Below, piece by piece: positions 13,398 through 26,417 of a DNA stretch of 64,000 nucleotides (positions within the stretch are counted from its first letter, which is position 1; the number at the start of each line of letters is the position of its first letter). The notes under the pieces are model-generated. The model was not told the DNA's origin and did no database searches. It saw only the letters and a list, made by a program, of their open reading frames with translations. This DNA comes from Sisyra terminalis. Taxonomy: Eukaryota; Arthropoda; Insecta; Neuroptera; Sisyridae. The stretch is taken from the NCBI GenBank assembly GCA_958496175.1, contig OY292274.1, forward strand, positions 31,845,482 through 31,909,481. The letters are read 5' to 3'. The translations under genes were made by a program, and so were the position numbers.

Positions 13398-16300
13398 ATG
13401 AATGATAGTAACGACTTAAAAGTGTATTTTATTATTTCTAATAGTTTAAGTGACAAATCACAATGCGACGTAGCAATGCATTCGGCGTTTAAGGTAGTTT
13501 AAAAAAAGTATTTATGTCGAATATTTTACTAATGATTCAATTTTTTAGATGTGTAAGAAATATATAACTAATTGTTATTGGGTTAAAGAAGAAGATCAGA
13601 AAAAAATAATCAGAAGTAAAAAGAATGTCGTTGTATTTCAAGAATTTGATGGAGAAATTTTTCATACTCTTTGCAAAGAAGAAGTTTTGTACGTAAATCA
13701 TTAGAAAATATTTTCACTTCATGTAAATAACATATTTGTATATTTTTTGCAGAATCGTGGGACCTAGGTGTCTTAAAACGTGTTTATTAGAACGGATACC
13801 AATTCCTAATGGTCCAAATGCTGTATTCACAATTCCAATGCTAGGAATTATTGTATGTTTATCCGGATTTACAGCAAAGACAAAGGTATTTTCATAACTT
13901 CAAAGAGAAATATTTTTCTTACGTTGTATGAAGACCACAAAATATAATATTTGGTGAATTCGAGATTATAATACAAGTAATAATAAATCATAAAAACAAC
14001 CCTCATTTTACAATACTGATTATTTTGGACGCTTTACACCAGAGGTGGGTAAATGGTTGAACGTGAACAGGTCGACAAACGATCACAGGCATTTTAAATA
14101 TTTTTTATGTAAATTTCAATTATTTTAATTGAACATGAGTACTAAAAATTTAGCAACGAAACTTGAATTTAAAATTAAACACGCATCTTTTTTACAACGG
14201 ATATTTTTGATTCCCAATAGTGCTTCTAATACTCCTTCTAATCCCTCCTAATCAGTCTCTTTAAATTAGTATTTGATTTTAATTAAACTCATTTTTCGTA
14301 GTCAATCGCGTTTAAATAAAAAAAAATATTGTCAATCATATCAGTACTAAGTTTGCCCACCCCTGCTTTACATCATCTATTTCATATCAAATTATTTTGC
14401 AAAGCAATGGAAAAGTACATTTAAACATAATGCATCTGGTTGCAGTAGTGGAAAATATGGAATAAAGAAAAACAGTTATTATTTGTGGCTTAACGGGCTC
14501 AAAGTTTCGACGTTTTATCAGATGCGTTTTGTGGTAAAATTTTCCGCGAAACTTTGAACTACATAAATTACAGTTTTTCTTTTTTGCATATATTGCCCGC
14601 TACTTCATGCAGTTAATAAAGTATAGAGTTGTAGAAGTACCCAGAAATTTTGTACTCTTATATGTTCGTTGTAAAAATAATCATAGTTTCGTTACCCTTT
14701 ACTTTTTAAATGATTATTTTCGTTGCTTCATAACAACTAAGGTCTTCCGTGACTTTAGGGTCAATAAAAATCGGTAAACTGAGAAATATTGAACATTTGT
14801 CCGTTACAAACTTTGAACTCCGGATCTACCAGTTTCGTGGCAACCACCTTGATGATTTTATCTCAATTTTCTTCACTTAAATCACAACATGCCGTATTGT
14901 ATGCTACTAAACACGCATTAATTTGTCAATTTTCGTATAGCTAATTCTTCATGTTAATGAGGAAAGCTACATAAAAGCAAGGTTTATAAAATATATAGAT
15001 TGTCTAGGTAGAATCAGTCAGAATATTAGAGTTTAATTTATGAAATATAATTTACAAAATATAATTTACAAAATTAAACTATGAACATAATTTTGAACGA
15101 AAGTTAAAAAAATAATTTATAACGTATTGCTCAGATACGTATTTCGATTGCCAAGGAGGCTTCATTAGGGATTAGCAAGTAGTATTTGAATCGCTCTGTA
15201 AGTGCTATGTGATGAGTCACTAAAATGACTTGTTAAATTAACAACTTGATAATTTTTTAATCATAATTCATATTATTTGTTCAAACAATTTTAAGATTTA
15301 CACGCCAGATGCGAACTCTGTATTTTGTACAATAGAGCGAATAATAAAGTAAATTCAAATACTTTTTTCTGTGACATACTTTGCCTTCATCGTTCCTCTG
15401 TCTACTTTATAATAGAGCTGTAACAAACTATATGTATTTGCTACTTAACACCGATTAATTCGTTTGATTCGAAGTAACGAAACGTTTCTTAAAATTTAAT
15501 TTCGTTTTTGTTAATTCGGCTTCTTCTGATCAAAAAATAATTCTCAAGTGTTATATGCCACTCTAAATCAATTTTTACAGTTGTAATATAATTTACGAAC
15601 ATTTTATTTTACGTGGGGTGGTAATCTTCATACAAAAGATGGATTTAATTATATCATCTAACTAATAAAATCGAATTGATTTTAGAAAAAAATAGAGCAA
15701 AAAATTGAGTACATGGGAGGAGTATGTTTTTCCGAATTTACTAGCAACGTTACTCACTTAATTTGTGAAAAAGTGACTACAATAAAATATTCGGTATTTA
15801 TTCAAATTATGTGATTTATTTCTATTAAATTTAATTAATCGAATCAAAATTTACAGATGGCTAAAGAAATGAAAATACCTGTAATGCTTAGTTCTTGGGT
15901 AGAAGCAGTTTGGACAGAAAATTTAAACAGAAATAAAAAGGCGGATAGTGAAGAATTCAACAAATATAAATGTCCTTTGTTTTATAAATTGAATGTTAGT
16001 TCGTCAGGATTTTCTAAAAAAGAGCGACTTGAAATATCTAAATTAATTGAAGACAATGGTGGAATTTATAATGGAAGATTTGAGTCACAAACTACAAATA
16101 TACTTATATGTAATCCAAACGCAATTGGGGAAAAATACAAAGCTGCGAAAAGTGTGAATATCGAATGCTGTACCATCAACTGGGTTAAGGATTGTGTTAA
16201 ATTAGATACCTTTTTATCTTTTGATAAGTATCCGGTTGATGTGAAAACTTGTATTTCATCTACTTTAATTCATGATGATCAAACCCGTATGTTAAATGTA

Positions 16301-19300
16301 AGTAACTGGACTTACAAGATATTAATGTTGATTAAATTTTAGGTATAAATCCAGATTTTTCTAATGTTAGCACTATAAATAATGAGTCACAGTGTAAAAA
16401 TAAAAGTAAAAAAGTACCCATTACAAGCAAAAATTCTACCGTTACATTTAATGATAACGATTTCATGAATGATTTTTGTAAAGTAATGGATCCAAAAATT
16501 GATAATATTGACATGAATGTGATTAAAAAAGCTGGCCAATTTTTAGATGGCTGTGAGGTATTCACTAAAAGATACTTGTAAATATAAAACTATGTTTTTT
16601 ATTATATAAATGATTTCCAGATTTATTTAGCAGGATTTGAAGTAAATGAACGAGACAAAATTTGTAAAATTTTAAATCTAGGTGGTGCGGTTCGTTACGA
16701 TGAAATGTCGAACAGAATTACACATGTTCTTGTTGGGGACAAAAATTGTTCAGAAATTAATAAGTTTTTTGAGCTTGGATATCAGTAAGTATGCATTACA
16801 CTTTACAACTGCAATATACCAACGAACATTATATTCAATTTACAGCCCTATGGTAGTAACTGTAGATTGGTTAATTGCAAGTATGAATTTAAAGATCCCT
16901 GCTCCAGAAGAATCTTTTAAAGTTATCGCTCAAAAATCACCATCAAAACAAACGGCTCCTGCTACGGCTCCACCGAGTTCTCCACTTAGCCAGAAGGTAA
17001 ATGGACTTCAATTTTAAAATTTGTTGGCTAAAATGTCTTAAATTGTGTTGTTGACGGTTATATACATTAACCATTGATTAACCGGGAAATATACACTAAC
17101 TGGTTTATACATATTGACTATAAATACTGCAATATAAATGTTACGTTAGCATATATACTAAATCGTTACATTAACGTAATTTATACTTTAACGGTAGCTT
17201 ATACGGCATTCGAGTTCTGATTGATTTTAAAATACTAAATCAATATTTCATTGTGTTAAAGACGTTTTATCTCTCTATTCTCACACGATCCATATGTGCA
17301 CAAGTGCGTATTTGCATGTATGGTGTCTTATGGTATTTTAAAAGCAAATCAATAATCAATAGCGATTTATGACTTTCAGTCATTTGTTCTCAAAAGTACC
17401 TAGTCGGTACATTTTTCTTTTAACGGTATGAAAATATCTAGAAGTTTTAGAATTTTCATAATATGTTTAGTTTTACGACTACAATCGCACACGTTTCCAG
17501 TTAAAGCATTTTTAAAATGGAATTTCTATTATTTTTTCATCCCTTCTCAGTTTTATTGTTATTAGAATAGAACTTTATAAAGGATTTTTTTTTCAGTTCT
17601 TATGCATTTCTTTAAATGTTTAACCATAAATCATAATTATTTAAAAATTTGTAACTGGCTTAAATTATCCAAGTAGTTCAGACGGTTACCACAAGGAATT
17701 GTGTGGAATCCAAAAATATAATACCTACATTTCATTCAATATTGTGAAACTAAAAAAATATATTAAATTGCGTAAACTTTTTTGCAGAGTGTTCAAATGT
17801 TAATAAATCGCACAATAAGTGCTTCTAAAACATATGAACCTGAAATAAATGCAGAAGTTCCGGACGAAAATTCAATAGAAGTAAATGTGATAGAAGAATA
17901 TACAAGTATAAAAGAAATACATGTTATTATCTTAGTTTTTTATTTTCATTTATTTTTTTCTCCAAATTATAGGGAACAAAGACGATGCTTTGAAACAATA
18001 TTTTAATGAAATAAGTAATAACAAACCTTCAGAAAGAACTTCCGAAGTGCATGAATTTTCAGTCGAACCGCTTAATAGCACAACAATGATATTTAATGGT
18101 ATTTATTTATAAAATATAAAAACTAACGTAAAATATATGTTACAAATATTTTATTAAATTTCAAGGATTAACATTTATTGTACAATTTTGGCAAGATATT
18201 TTTTCTGAGAAAATAATAGAAATGATAACAATCCATGGTGGAACAATATTAGATTCTACTTCTGAAAAAAAGGCGGATTATGCAGTTATTCCAATTGAAG
18301 CTTCTAGTAAAAATTTACAAGCGAAACGTATTGTAACTAATTATTGGGTTGTAAGTTTTATAAAGAATAATCACATTAAATGTGTATAAATATATTTTAA
18401 ATCTCTCAGGAAGATTGTATAGATTCCGCAAAGCTTGTGGATGTTCAATATTATCATTGCCCAATAGAATTTGGCTCTAACTTGGAGAACAAATTACCAC
18501 TTACTGATTGCAATATTACGCTAAGCTCTTATAAAAGTTGGGAACGTACTTTTGTGGTAAACCTAATAGAAACATTAGGAGCAAAGTAAGTTTGTTATAC
18601 GTTGTATATTATTAAAAAATATAAGAAAATTGTTAGTTTTGCAGATTCATTATCTAAAAAAAATAATAAAAAAGGTGTACCAGCAACTACACATTTAATT
18701 TGCCCATCTCCTTTTGGAAGCAAATATACAGCAGCTATAAAATGGGGAGTTATTGTTGTCACACATCATTGGTTACTTGAATGTGCAAGAAGGAGACAAA
18801 AAGTTCCTGAAATCGATTTTAAAGTACCAGAATTTATTGGTAAAATAAACAAAACATAAAATGTGCAGAAATACATTTTAAATATATTTTCATATTTTCA
18901 GAAGAATCAAGCAATGAAACTAAATCAAATATTTCAGAGAAAAAAGATACTAATGTTTCAAATAAAACTGGTACGTATATTTTTTTTTAAAAAAATATTT
19001 TATTTGGAGTTCCCGTATTTCAAACTTTAGTTCTAAAGTAACTGCATTTAGTAGTAAGTGCATTACATCGGAAAATATTTCATTTCTCAAGAACTGCACG
19101 AAATATCTTATGGACCTTTAATAATTTTAGGATATTAATTTTATTTCTCTCGAACTATAATTTCTATAAATGATACATTACACGTTTTTATGCAATATTT
19201 TTTTATCCTCTAATCATCTAATAATTATCTTCGTATAAGCTCATAACATCTACAATATTTTTATTGACCTTCAATACTTCTAAATTTGTGATTTAACCCG

Positions 19301-21846
19301 TTCATTTAATTTCCAAATTTAGAACTATTTCGTTTAAAACTCTCCAAAAAATATATTGCCAAAATCGTTAATTTAGAAATTTAAAGGGTCGAAAGGGTAT
19401 CTTTGTTCCGGGAGTTAGCTAAATGAACGAATCAACAAAAAATAAGCTAATAATAGGTATCTTAAATCAAATCGAAAGAAAAGAGCACTGTTACTATTTT
19501 GAACAAACTAGGGTTATTTTTTGGCTTTAGGAATTCGTCTTTAATAGTCATCTACCATACCTTAGACATTTTAGTTCATTAAGTTAAAACAGTTTTTATG
19601 ATTTCATTTATTTGTTAGCTTTGAGTGCAGCACAGCGACCTAGTAGTCCATCAAAAAAAGGTATTTATATTATGTTTAAAAATTATACTATTTGAAACTC
19701 TACATACTACATTATGTTTTATAGATGATGAAAATTTGGGAAATACACCAGTTTATCCTGTAAATATTTCAGCAACTAGTATTAAAAACAAAAAACTTTC
19801 TCATATTAATTTAAGCAAGAGACTTGATTTAGGCGATGACAATTTTACAAAAACACCGACACTTTTGTCAAATACGTCTACACCACTTTTAAATAGAAAT
19901 TCTGGTAATTTTTTGCATTAAATTAATGTTAGTCATGTATTTAAATATAATTTATTTTTAGTAAACACTCCTGAACAAATATATCCAGGTCTAGAATCTT
20001 TTGATAAAGAATGTATTTTAGTAAATAAAACCAATAATGTAGAATTTAACGAACCACAGGAAGAACCTTTACCAATAAATTTAAAGCCTTTACATGAAAG
20101 GCTGGAGGCAAATATGGGAGAAGAATCAGATTCGCCTATTAAAAGTCAAATGACACCAGTTGCAAAATTTTTAGAAAGATTAGGATTGCCTAAAATGGAT
20201 GTATCGAATGTAACACCTGGAAGTTTATCATCTTCGTTTAATTCACCTACTCATGTTGATACTCCAGATACTCCATTAGGACGTTGTTTTGGGAATCCAA
20301 ATCCCTCACCTGAAACAAGAAAATATTGGGCTAAAAGAATTAATGCCTTACCTAGCTATCACCATTCACCTCCGGTTAAAAGAGTCAAAAGAGATTCAAC
20401 TGTAAATTGTTTTATAATTATTAAAAACGTTCATTTTAACAATAATATATGTTTGTGTTTTAGCCATTATCAGAACTTAAAAGACAATTATGGAAAAAAA
20501 TTCTTCCTTCCGAATCTGACACATCAAATAAAGATTCTACAGATGAAGGAAATACATTATCGGATTCATCACTAACAAATGAAATGGTAATATACTTTGG
20601 TTTGTTGTTACTTGAACGTATTATTATAATTTTATATTTGCAGGAAAATGATAACAACCCGACAGTTAATAGTGTCAGTAATCAAGTTCAAAAATTAAAG
20701 GAAATGATAGAACGTCGCTCTTCTGATAATTATAGAAGATCGTTATTTCGTCGTTCTAGCGATCAAGCACTTCAACCAACTGAAACAGAAGTTGTTTCAA
20801 GTATTCTTTTTCTTTACTTTTTAATTGCTATTTCATATAATTGTCTTTGAATTTCTAGAAGCAGCGGTTACTGAATCACAAAATGATACAATTGGTTGGG
20901 AAGATCCACTTGAGGAGAAGCATTTGGTTAAATATATTATTCTAGTAACACTTGACACATATTAATTCTGTTTGTATTTACTTTTAGGGTGTTAAAATAG
21001 TTAAAAAATTCATGCTATCTCATTTGTCAACCGAGGTATAATATACATTTTTGTTATGGTTTAAAAATGAAGTATAAAATATGTCCTATACATTTCAGGA
21101 TAAATTCAAGTATGTAACAATAATAAAATCCTTAAACGGTGAAATATCAGACCTGCCTTCGTTGTTTGATGATTCAGCAACTCATTTAATATGTAGCGTC
21201 CCATCTCGCAGTGAAAAATTTTTAGCCTCAATTGCGGCTGGAAAATGGATTCTTCATTCAGATTATCTAGAAAATTCAATGAATGCAGGAGAATTTTTGA
21301 AAGTATGTATATTTTATGTATAATTCTTGAATTTGTTACCTAATTTTAAATTTATAGGAAGAACTATATGAATATGGTAATCCTTCGGCTAAGATATCAA
21401 ATTTAACAGACGGAGAAAATAAATCCATAGTTTCTGCAATATATCGATGGAGAAAAGAAGTACAAAGAACTAAAAAACGGGCTTATTTTGGAATGAACGC
21501 TGTTGTGTTAATGAATACTCGTCGAGATTCTATAACACGTTTAATTGAGGCAGGGGGTGGAACCGTCGTAAATTCAGCGTAAGAAATAATTATTGCATGT
21601 GTATACATTCAAAATGTAATTGAAACAAAAATTTTAAACAGGTCGTATGAAGATTCTAATATTACTCATTGCTTTGTTGACCCAAAGCAGTTGGGAGAAT
21701 TTTATTCTGATTGTACAAAGCTGGCTTCACTAGGTGTTCCATGTTTACATCCAATAGTATTAAGCTACATGTTATTATCGGAGTCTCCATTGGACTGCAA
21801 AAAATATATAATTCCCGAATTGGCACAAGCTTATAACTCTAAATAA
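13398..21846 (+). CDS. TOPBP1: TopBP1 / Mus101, BRCT-repeat checkpoint scaffold
   Basis: Twenty-four exons join without a frame break to 1338 residues: 13398-13493, 13549-13688, 13753-13885, 15686-15793, 15857-16301, 16343-16557, 16621-16784, 16846-16996, 17788-17905, 17973-18098, 18166-18350, 18410-18585, 18637-18839, 18902-18970, 19619-19660, 19725-19904, 19962-20401, 20464-20586, 20644-20800, 20859-20926, 20988-21035, 21099-21302, 21358-21578, 21642-21846. BRCT modules are visible near 105-190 (CLSGFTAKTKKKIEQ), 200-295, 380-465 (IYLAGFEVNERDKI), 563-650, 655-745 and two at the C-terminus (about 1115-1330). TIGWEDPLEEK near residue 1104 resembles the conserved tryptophan motif of the ATR-activating domain. 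TPLSELKRQ precedes it. The family binds phosphorylated RAD9 and replication initiators and activates ATR in the nucleus. Length is close to fly Mus101. The 20926 donor (GTTAAA) is weak. Confidence 0.9.
14040..14365. mobile_element. Nonautonomous hAT MITE in TOPBP1 intron 3
   Basis: The ends are CAGAGGTGGGTAAAT and the reverse complement of CAGGGGTGGGCAAAC. The 8 bp flanking each side (CTTTACAC at 14032-14039, CTTTACAT at 14366-14373) match at 7 of 8 positions, as expected of a hAT target duplication. There is no coding content. Confidence 0.75.
14436..14615. repeat. Degenerate foldback repeat
   Basis: Segments 14436-14515 and 14550-14615 are imperfect reverse complements, sharing AAAGAAAAACWGT and CAAAGTTTCG. 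This is a decayed foldback in TOPBP1 intron 3. Confidence 0.4.
15118..15240 (+). repeat. Dispersed repeat related to 41265-41370
   Basis: GATACGTATTTCGATTGCC followed by AAG, AGTAGTATT and a TGCTATGTRATGAGTCAC block also occurs, in the same order, at 41281-41370. It is noncoding and sits in TOPBP1 intron 3. Confidence 0.6.
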
Positions 21847-21914
21847 GTGTATTAAAAAACGTTGATTACATTTTATTTTTAGTATATTTGTTTTGTATTA
21901 TATTGTAATGGCGA

Positions 21915-21920
21915 AATAAA
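21915..21920 (+). terminator. Candidate poly(A) signal of TOPBP1
   Basis: AATAAA begins 69 nt after the TOPBP1 stop codon, followed by a T-rich stretch. Confidence 0.5.
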
Positions 21921-21959
21921 TTTTAAGTGTATTGTATTTTTCTTACTTATACTAGAGGA

Positions 21960-22490
21960 AAAGCCCACGATGGACAGACATTCGTTATTTTCTAAAAGCT
22001 GAAAATTCTTCTGCGTATGTCCCCAATACAGATAAAAACGATCAGCGACTATGCACTTTGATGGTAGTTATTTTGGCAAGTAACAGGTAGTATGCGTCTG
22101 GTGAGATGTAAAAACTATCAAACTGTTCGGTTACTTAGAAAACATCTTTTGATATTTGCTCAAATAATATATAAAATTTAGCTTTCATACTATGACGTAA
22201 GTCAAACTATAATTTATATAAGTTTAGGGTGTCTGGCAGGGAGTTAAAACCGTGCTAAGTGTCTAGCGATGGAGAATAGGATTTTCAATATTATTCTGAA
22301 GAAAATATAAATAATATGACCTTTGTACTTTGACGAACCAGCACTTCATACACCTTTGCTACTTGTTACCTACCAAAGTAACGACCATCCAAACTCCATA
22401 GTCGCTAATCGTTCTTATCTGTGTTGAGAACATGCATAGATACATTTTCAACTTTTATAAAATAACGAAGGTTTGGCATTTGCAGGCTAT
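21960..22490. mobile_element. Foldback repeat between TOPBP1 and NTPDase
   Basis: The left arm (about 21985-22105, GATCAGCGACTATG, TTATTTTGGCAAGTAAC) is the reverse complement of the right arm (about 22350-22480, GTTACCTACCAAAGTAAC, CATAGTCGCTAATCG). The right half also matches 11235-11510. No reading frame or clear target duplication was found. It occupies most of the gap between the two convergent genes. Confidence 0.6.
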
Positions 22491-22745
22491 TGACTATAAT
22501 AATTCCAAAATATTCCATGTTTCAAAAATCTATGTTCCTAAAGTATTAATAGGATTTACGCCCAGAAGAGGTTCAGTAAAAACAAAAAATCGTTTACTTT
22601 TGAGACTTCTTGATTTTATTATAAAATAAAAATTACTGATTTATAAAAATATTTTTAAATTCATCCTCGAGAAATAATAGATATTTGAAGTTATTTATCA
22701 GCATTTTAAAAAATAATAAACAAATAGCATATAAAACGGAATGAT

Positions 22746-22752
22746 ATTTATT
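22746..22752 (-). terminator. Candidate poly(A) signal of the NTPDase gene
   Basis: AATAAA on the minus strand lies about 210 nt beyond the NTPDase stop. It is the nearest one I found, in AT-rich sequence. Confidence 0.3.
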
Positions 22753-22958
22753 TTTACTAATATATACATTGATTTCGTTCGTTGTTTTTACTCTTAAGTT
22801 ACACGTATTTAAATGAATAATGTTACATGCTTATCTTTTGGTGTACCGTTGTAAGGTTTAAAAAAAATTCATCAAGTGCACTTAGGTAATGGTTGTAGAA
22901 TTAAAAAAATACATTTTTACAGTTATTGTATAAATAAATAAAATAAGCATTCAAATAC

Positions 22959-25900
22959 TTATTTCTGCAATAAATGTGATGCAGCACCTAACGCCCAACT
23001 GACCTCATGCCCATCAATTTGTTTCAATAACTAAAAAAAAGTTATATTTCTTATACTATGCCTAAATTAAAGAAAAGATAAAAAAGACTTATACACTAGA
23101 AACTTACACTTAGATTTGTATTATCTTTTAATCCAAACCCGTCTTTTAATAGAACATAAATAAACGTTAAATCAAGACAAATAAAAGGCTGTTCTGTATT
23201 TGCTACACTTGCGGCTGAAAAAAAATATGGTTAGTAACTTATTATTACAGATTTAAAAAAAATCAACCTTTTTTGGCAGCTTTAAAATATTCTGCTACTG
23301 TAATTACGCCACCCGTAAATGGATCTGTATAAAAAAAAGTTGCAGTTAAATTTAGTTGTATCTACTGCACTCACTTCAATTTTAGAATATTATAATAGTG
23401 TGTAAATAAGGACATTTTTCTGGAATAGTTTTGTGCTGAAAATATTTTAAAGGAAATTTTCTTTTATCATCACTAAAATAAACTTATTTTTTACAAAGAT
23501 TTTATTAATCTATTGTTTACTAAAAATTATGCCAACCTTTGAAATTAGTTATTTGATTAAAAATTAACGTTTAACAGGAGAAATGTTTAAAATTGGTCTT
23601 TAATCTACATTTAAAAAACTCAAGCTTTTAAAGGAAAATTGCCACGGTGTTCGTACTACTCTAAAAACTTACTTAATTGCAAATGTGATCTGTATGACAT
23701 TCTTAAAAGTTTATTAATCTTTAACTTGTTTATTAAATAAAAATGTAAACGTATGGATTACAAAGCACATAACGTACACAATATTAAATTTGTGGAATAA
23801 TTTATTGGATATATATAACATTTTACTATCTAAACCCACAGATTAGCAATATTTTATTATCATTATGGATTTCTTAAATAACACAATCTATTTTAGATCT
23901 AATTTTTAAGTTATTCACAAAATGAATTTGATACTAAGGTCGTGGGTTGTTTTCATTTTTCTGGTAAAAATGTAATGCAATTAGAAAATTAAAATTGCAC
24001 ACTGCAATCTTCTTATCTTGGAGAATTTTTTTTTTTTTTTTGTTCAAATCATAACAATATCCATAGTTATATTTTTTAACACTTAAATAATATATTGAGT
24101 GTAATAAAAGCTCACAATTAGGTATTAATATCCTGCAAATTCTGTTGGTAAATTAAAATTTAAAACTGACCGTTTTCAACTATCCTAATAGAATGAAAAT
24201 CTTAAAATATTTTTTTTAAATAAAATGATATATTTGTAGTGTTACCTATAAGACCGGATTCCACAGCTCTGTCGTAGTAATAACTAAAAGCGTTAATATT
24301 TTTTGTACCTAGCTCCTCAGGAACTTCTACCATAGTTTTAACGTATTTTGTCACAGCAGATAAACAATTTTCAAACTTAACGATCGGATGCTTTCCAGCA
24401 ATGAAAACACCATTCGCAGGTTCTGTTGCATACTGAATATTTTTTTTTGAACCACTGAAAGTTTCTTTAAATTAGCCACAATCTAAAAAAATTATTAGAT
24501 TTTTTCTTTACCTAATATGATACATTTTACCTCCAAAGTGCCACGAAGTATTATTTATAATTGGATTAATACATTCACTAGTAAGTTGTAAGGGATTTGT
24601 TTTACTTTCAACGCGCATAATTTCTTTGCGAGCCGCCATAAGACCAAAACTCAAAAAACTATGCGTATAAACAGTGATATTAGAGTTTTTAACCGGAACT
24701 AGATGAATATCATTTTTATTCGCCAATGTTGATGGGGCACTTGCTGCAAATGTTACCTGTGTAGAACCTCCTCCTAAATCTAAAGCCGCGACGGTATTTT
24801 GAGGGTTTCCATTCAACAGTCCTAAAATATTATTCTTAAAATGTATATTTCGTATGCTTATTGCAGTAATTAGTTGTACCTTTTAAGAAATTAACAGTAA
24901 CCCAAGAAAATATTCCTTCGTCGATCCCATCCATGATTGTAACTGATTCTGCATTAGTAGCAAAGGGAACTTTTCGAAAGTGATTGGCTACCGCTTCTAA
25001 TAATCCATTTGCTTTTTTTTCCGGCAACAAACGTAAACCAGCTGTAGCTTTTAAAACGAGAGGTGTTTGAGACCAGTATTTCTGAGGTATTTCCAATTTA
25101 GCTTTTTCTAATAATTGACTAATTGAAGCGACACCCTGAAAGTGTTATAATTGACGTTAATACATCAAGTACTAAAGCTTAGAGAAAAAGAAACGGTCCA
25201 AGTCCATTGTTGTTTATTTGATTCAACAATTGAGACGTTGAGTAACAGTAGCGAATCCAAGATGGGTGAAAGGATAATAACATCTTCCCCAAAAAGAATC
25301 GAGATATATCTGGCAGTCTATATCCTAACGAAGTAAATACAGAATTTGCGAATAGTATTAGAATAGAATTATGCGGAGAGACTTGTATGGTAAGTAAAAT
25401 AAGTTTCTGTGCTTTTTAAATTTCTTCAAAAAAAAAACCGACTGCCCTCAGAGTCAAGCCTTTGCTAAATTGAAATCCTAAATCCACTACTCTTAAGTAA
25501 CGAACGCCATTTCATTAAATTAAAGGTTCCTGAACCTTGAACCGTTCTGTGAAGTTCAACGTGATACATTGTAGCAAATAAGCAATTCAATGAATTTGAT
25601 TTTTTTTTCTATCTAGGAGTTGCTTAACTTACTTGATCTGGATTATCAGCATAAGAAGAAAGACCTGGTTTTACTTCGGCAAATAATTCTTTATCTAACA
25701 CTAATCTATTATCTAAAAACGCATTTCATAATGATTTAAGTAAAGTCATTTAATGATTAGCTTTTTTATTAATACCTAAAAAGGCCCTGTGTAAGGTAAA
25801 TGCTAAAACTCTTGATCCAGTGCTTCCTGCGTCAATAATTACGGCATGAACTGGATTTGTGTATCCCAAACGGGCTGCTATTTTATCACTAGCTATTATC

Positions 25901-26417
25901 ACAAATGAGTCCAAGTAAAAACCTTTAAAAACATAAACTAGCATTAATATATTAAACGCTTTCTGTCATAAAAATGTTAATCACTTACATGTAAAGACAG
26001 TTAAAATAATGGCACATAAGCAAAAACTTAAAAATAGTGTATTTAATGATGAAACTTGGTTTTGATGCTTTCCTTTCCTTTTTTGTTTGAATAGCAATTC
26101 CTTGTCGCTTTTTTCATTGCCATTTTTATTTCCCTGAAAAAATAACTTATTATAAAACTATATTTTGAAATATGCAACTATAAATGTATTTTATTCATTT
26201 AATGTATAACTATATAGGAGAAAAAATTAAATACCAGTTTGTGAATAAATATTCCTGAAAACATTTTGTACTAAATGCATTAAGAACCAAAAATAAAATT
26301 AAAAAATTGCTCTTTATCAGCTACATTTATTAAACGAAAAAGTATTTTATTCTATTGTGTACGTGTTTTATTAAGTAATAAAATTTTACTGACCTTTTGC
26401 CTACGTGTGGCTTGCAT
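22959..26417 (-). CDS. ENTPD5/6-type nucleoside diphosphatase (GDA1/CD39 family)
   Basis: Ten exons join in frame to 468 residues: 26394-26417, 25989-26133, 25776-25922, 25633-25712, 24880-25135, 24512-24821, 24246-24454, 23268-23324, 23108-23214, 22959-23030. A basic, lysine-rich N-terminus precedes one hydrophobic segment (about 38-59, LFLSFCLCAIILTVF), read as a signal anchor. Apyrase conserved regions are present: IDAGSTGSRV (about 86-95), ATAGLRLL (162-169), MDGIDEGIFSWVTVNF (about 198-213), ALDLGGGSTQVTF (about 230-242) and the C-terminal FSYYYD. The family hydrolyses nucleoside diphosphates (GDP, UDP) in the ER/Golgi lumen or after secretion. Placement with ENTPD5/6 rather than cell-surface NTPDase1-3 rests on length, a single N-terminal segment and the lack of a C-terminal one. 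The donor at 24511 was chosen to restore YHISGS. Confidence 0.9.
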
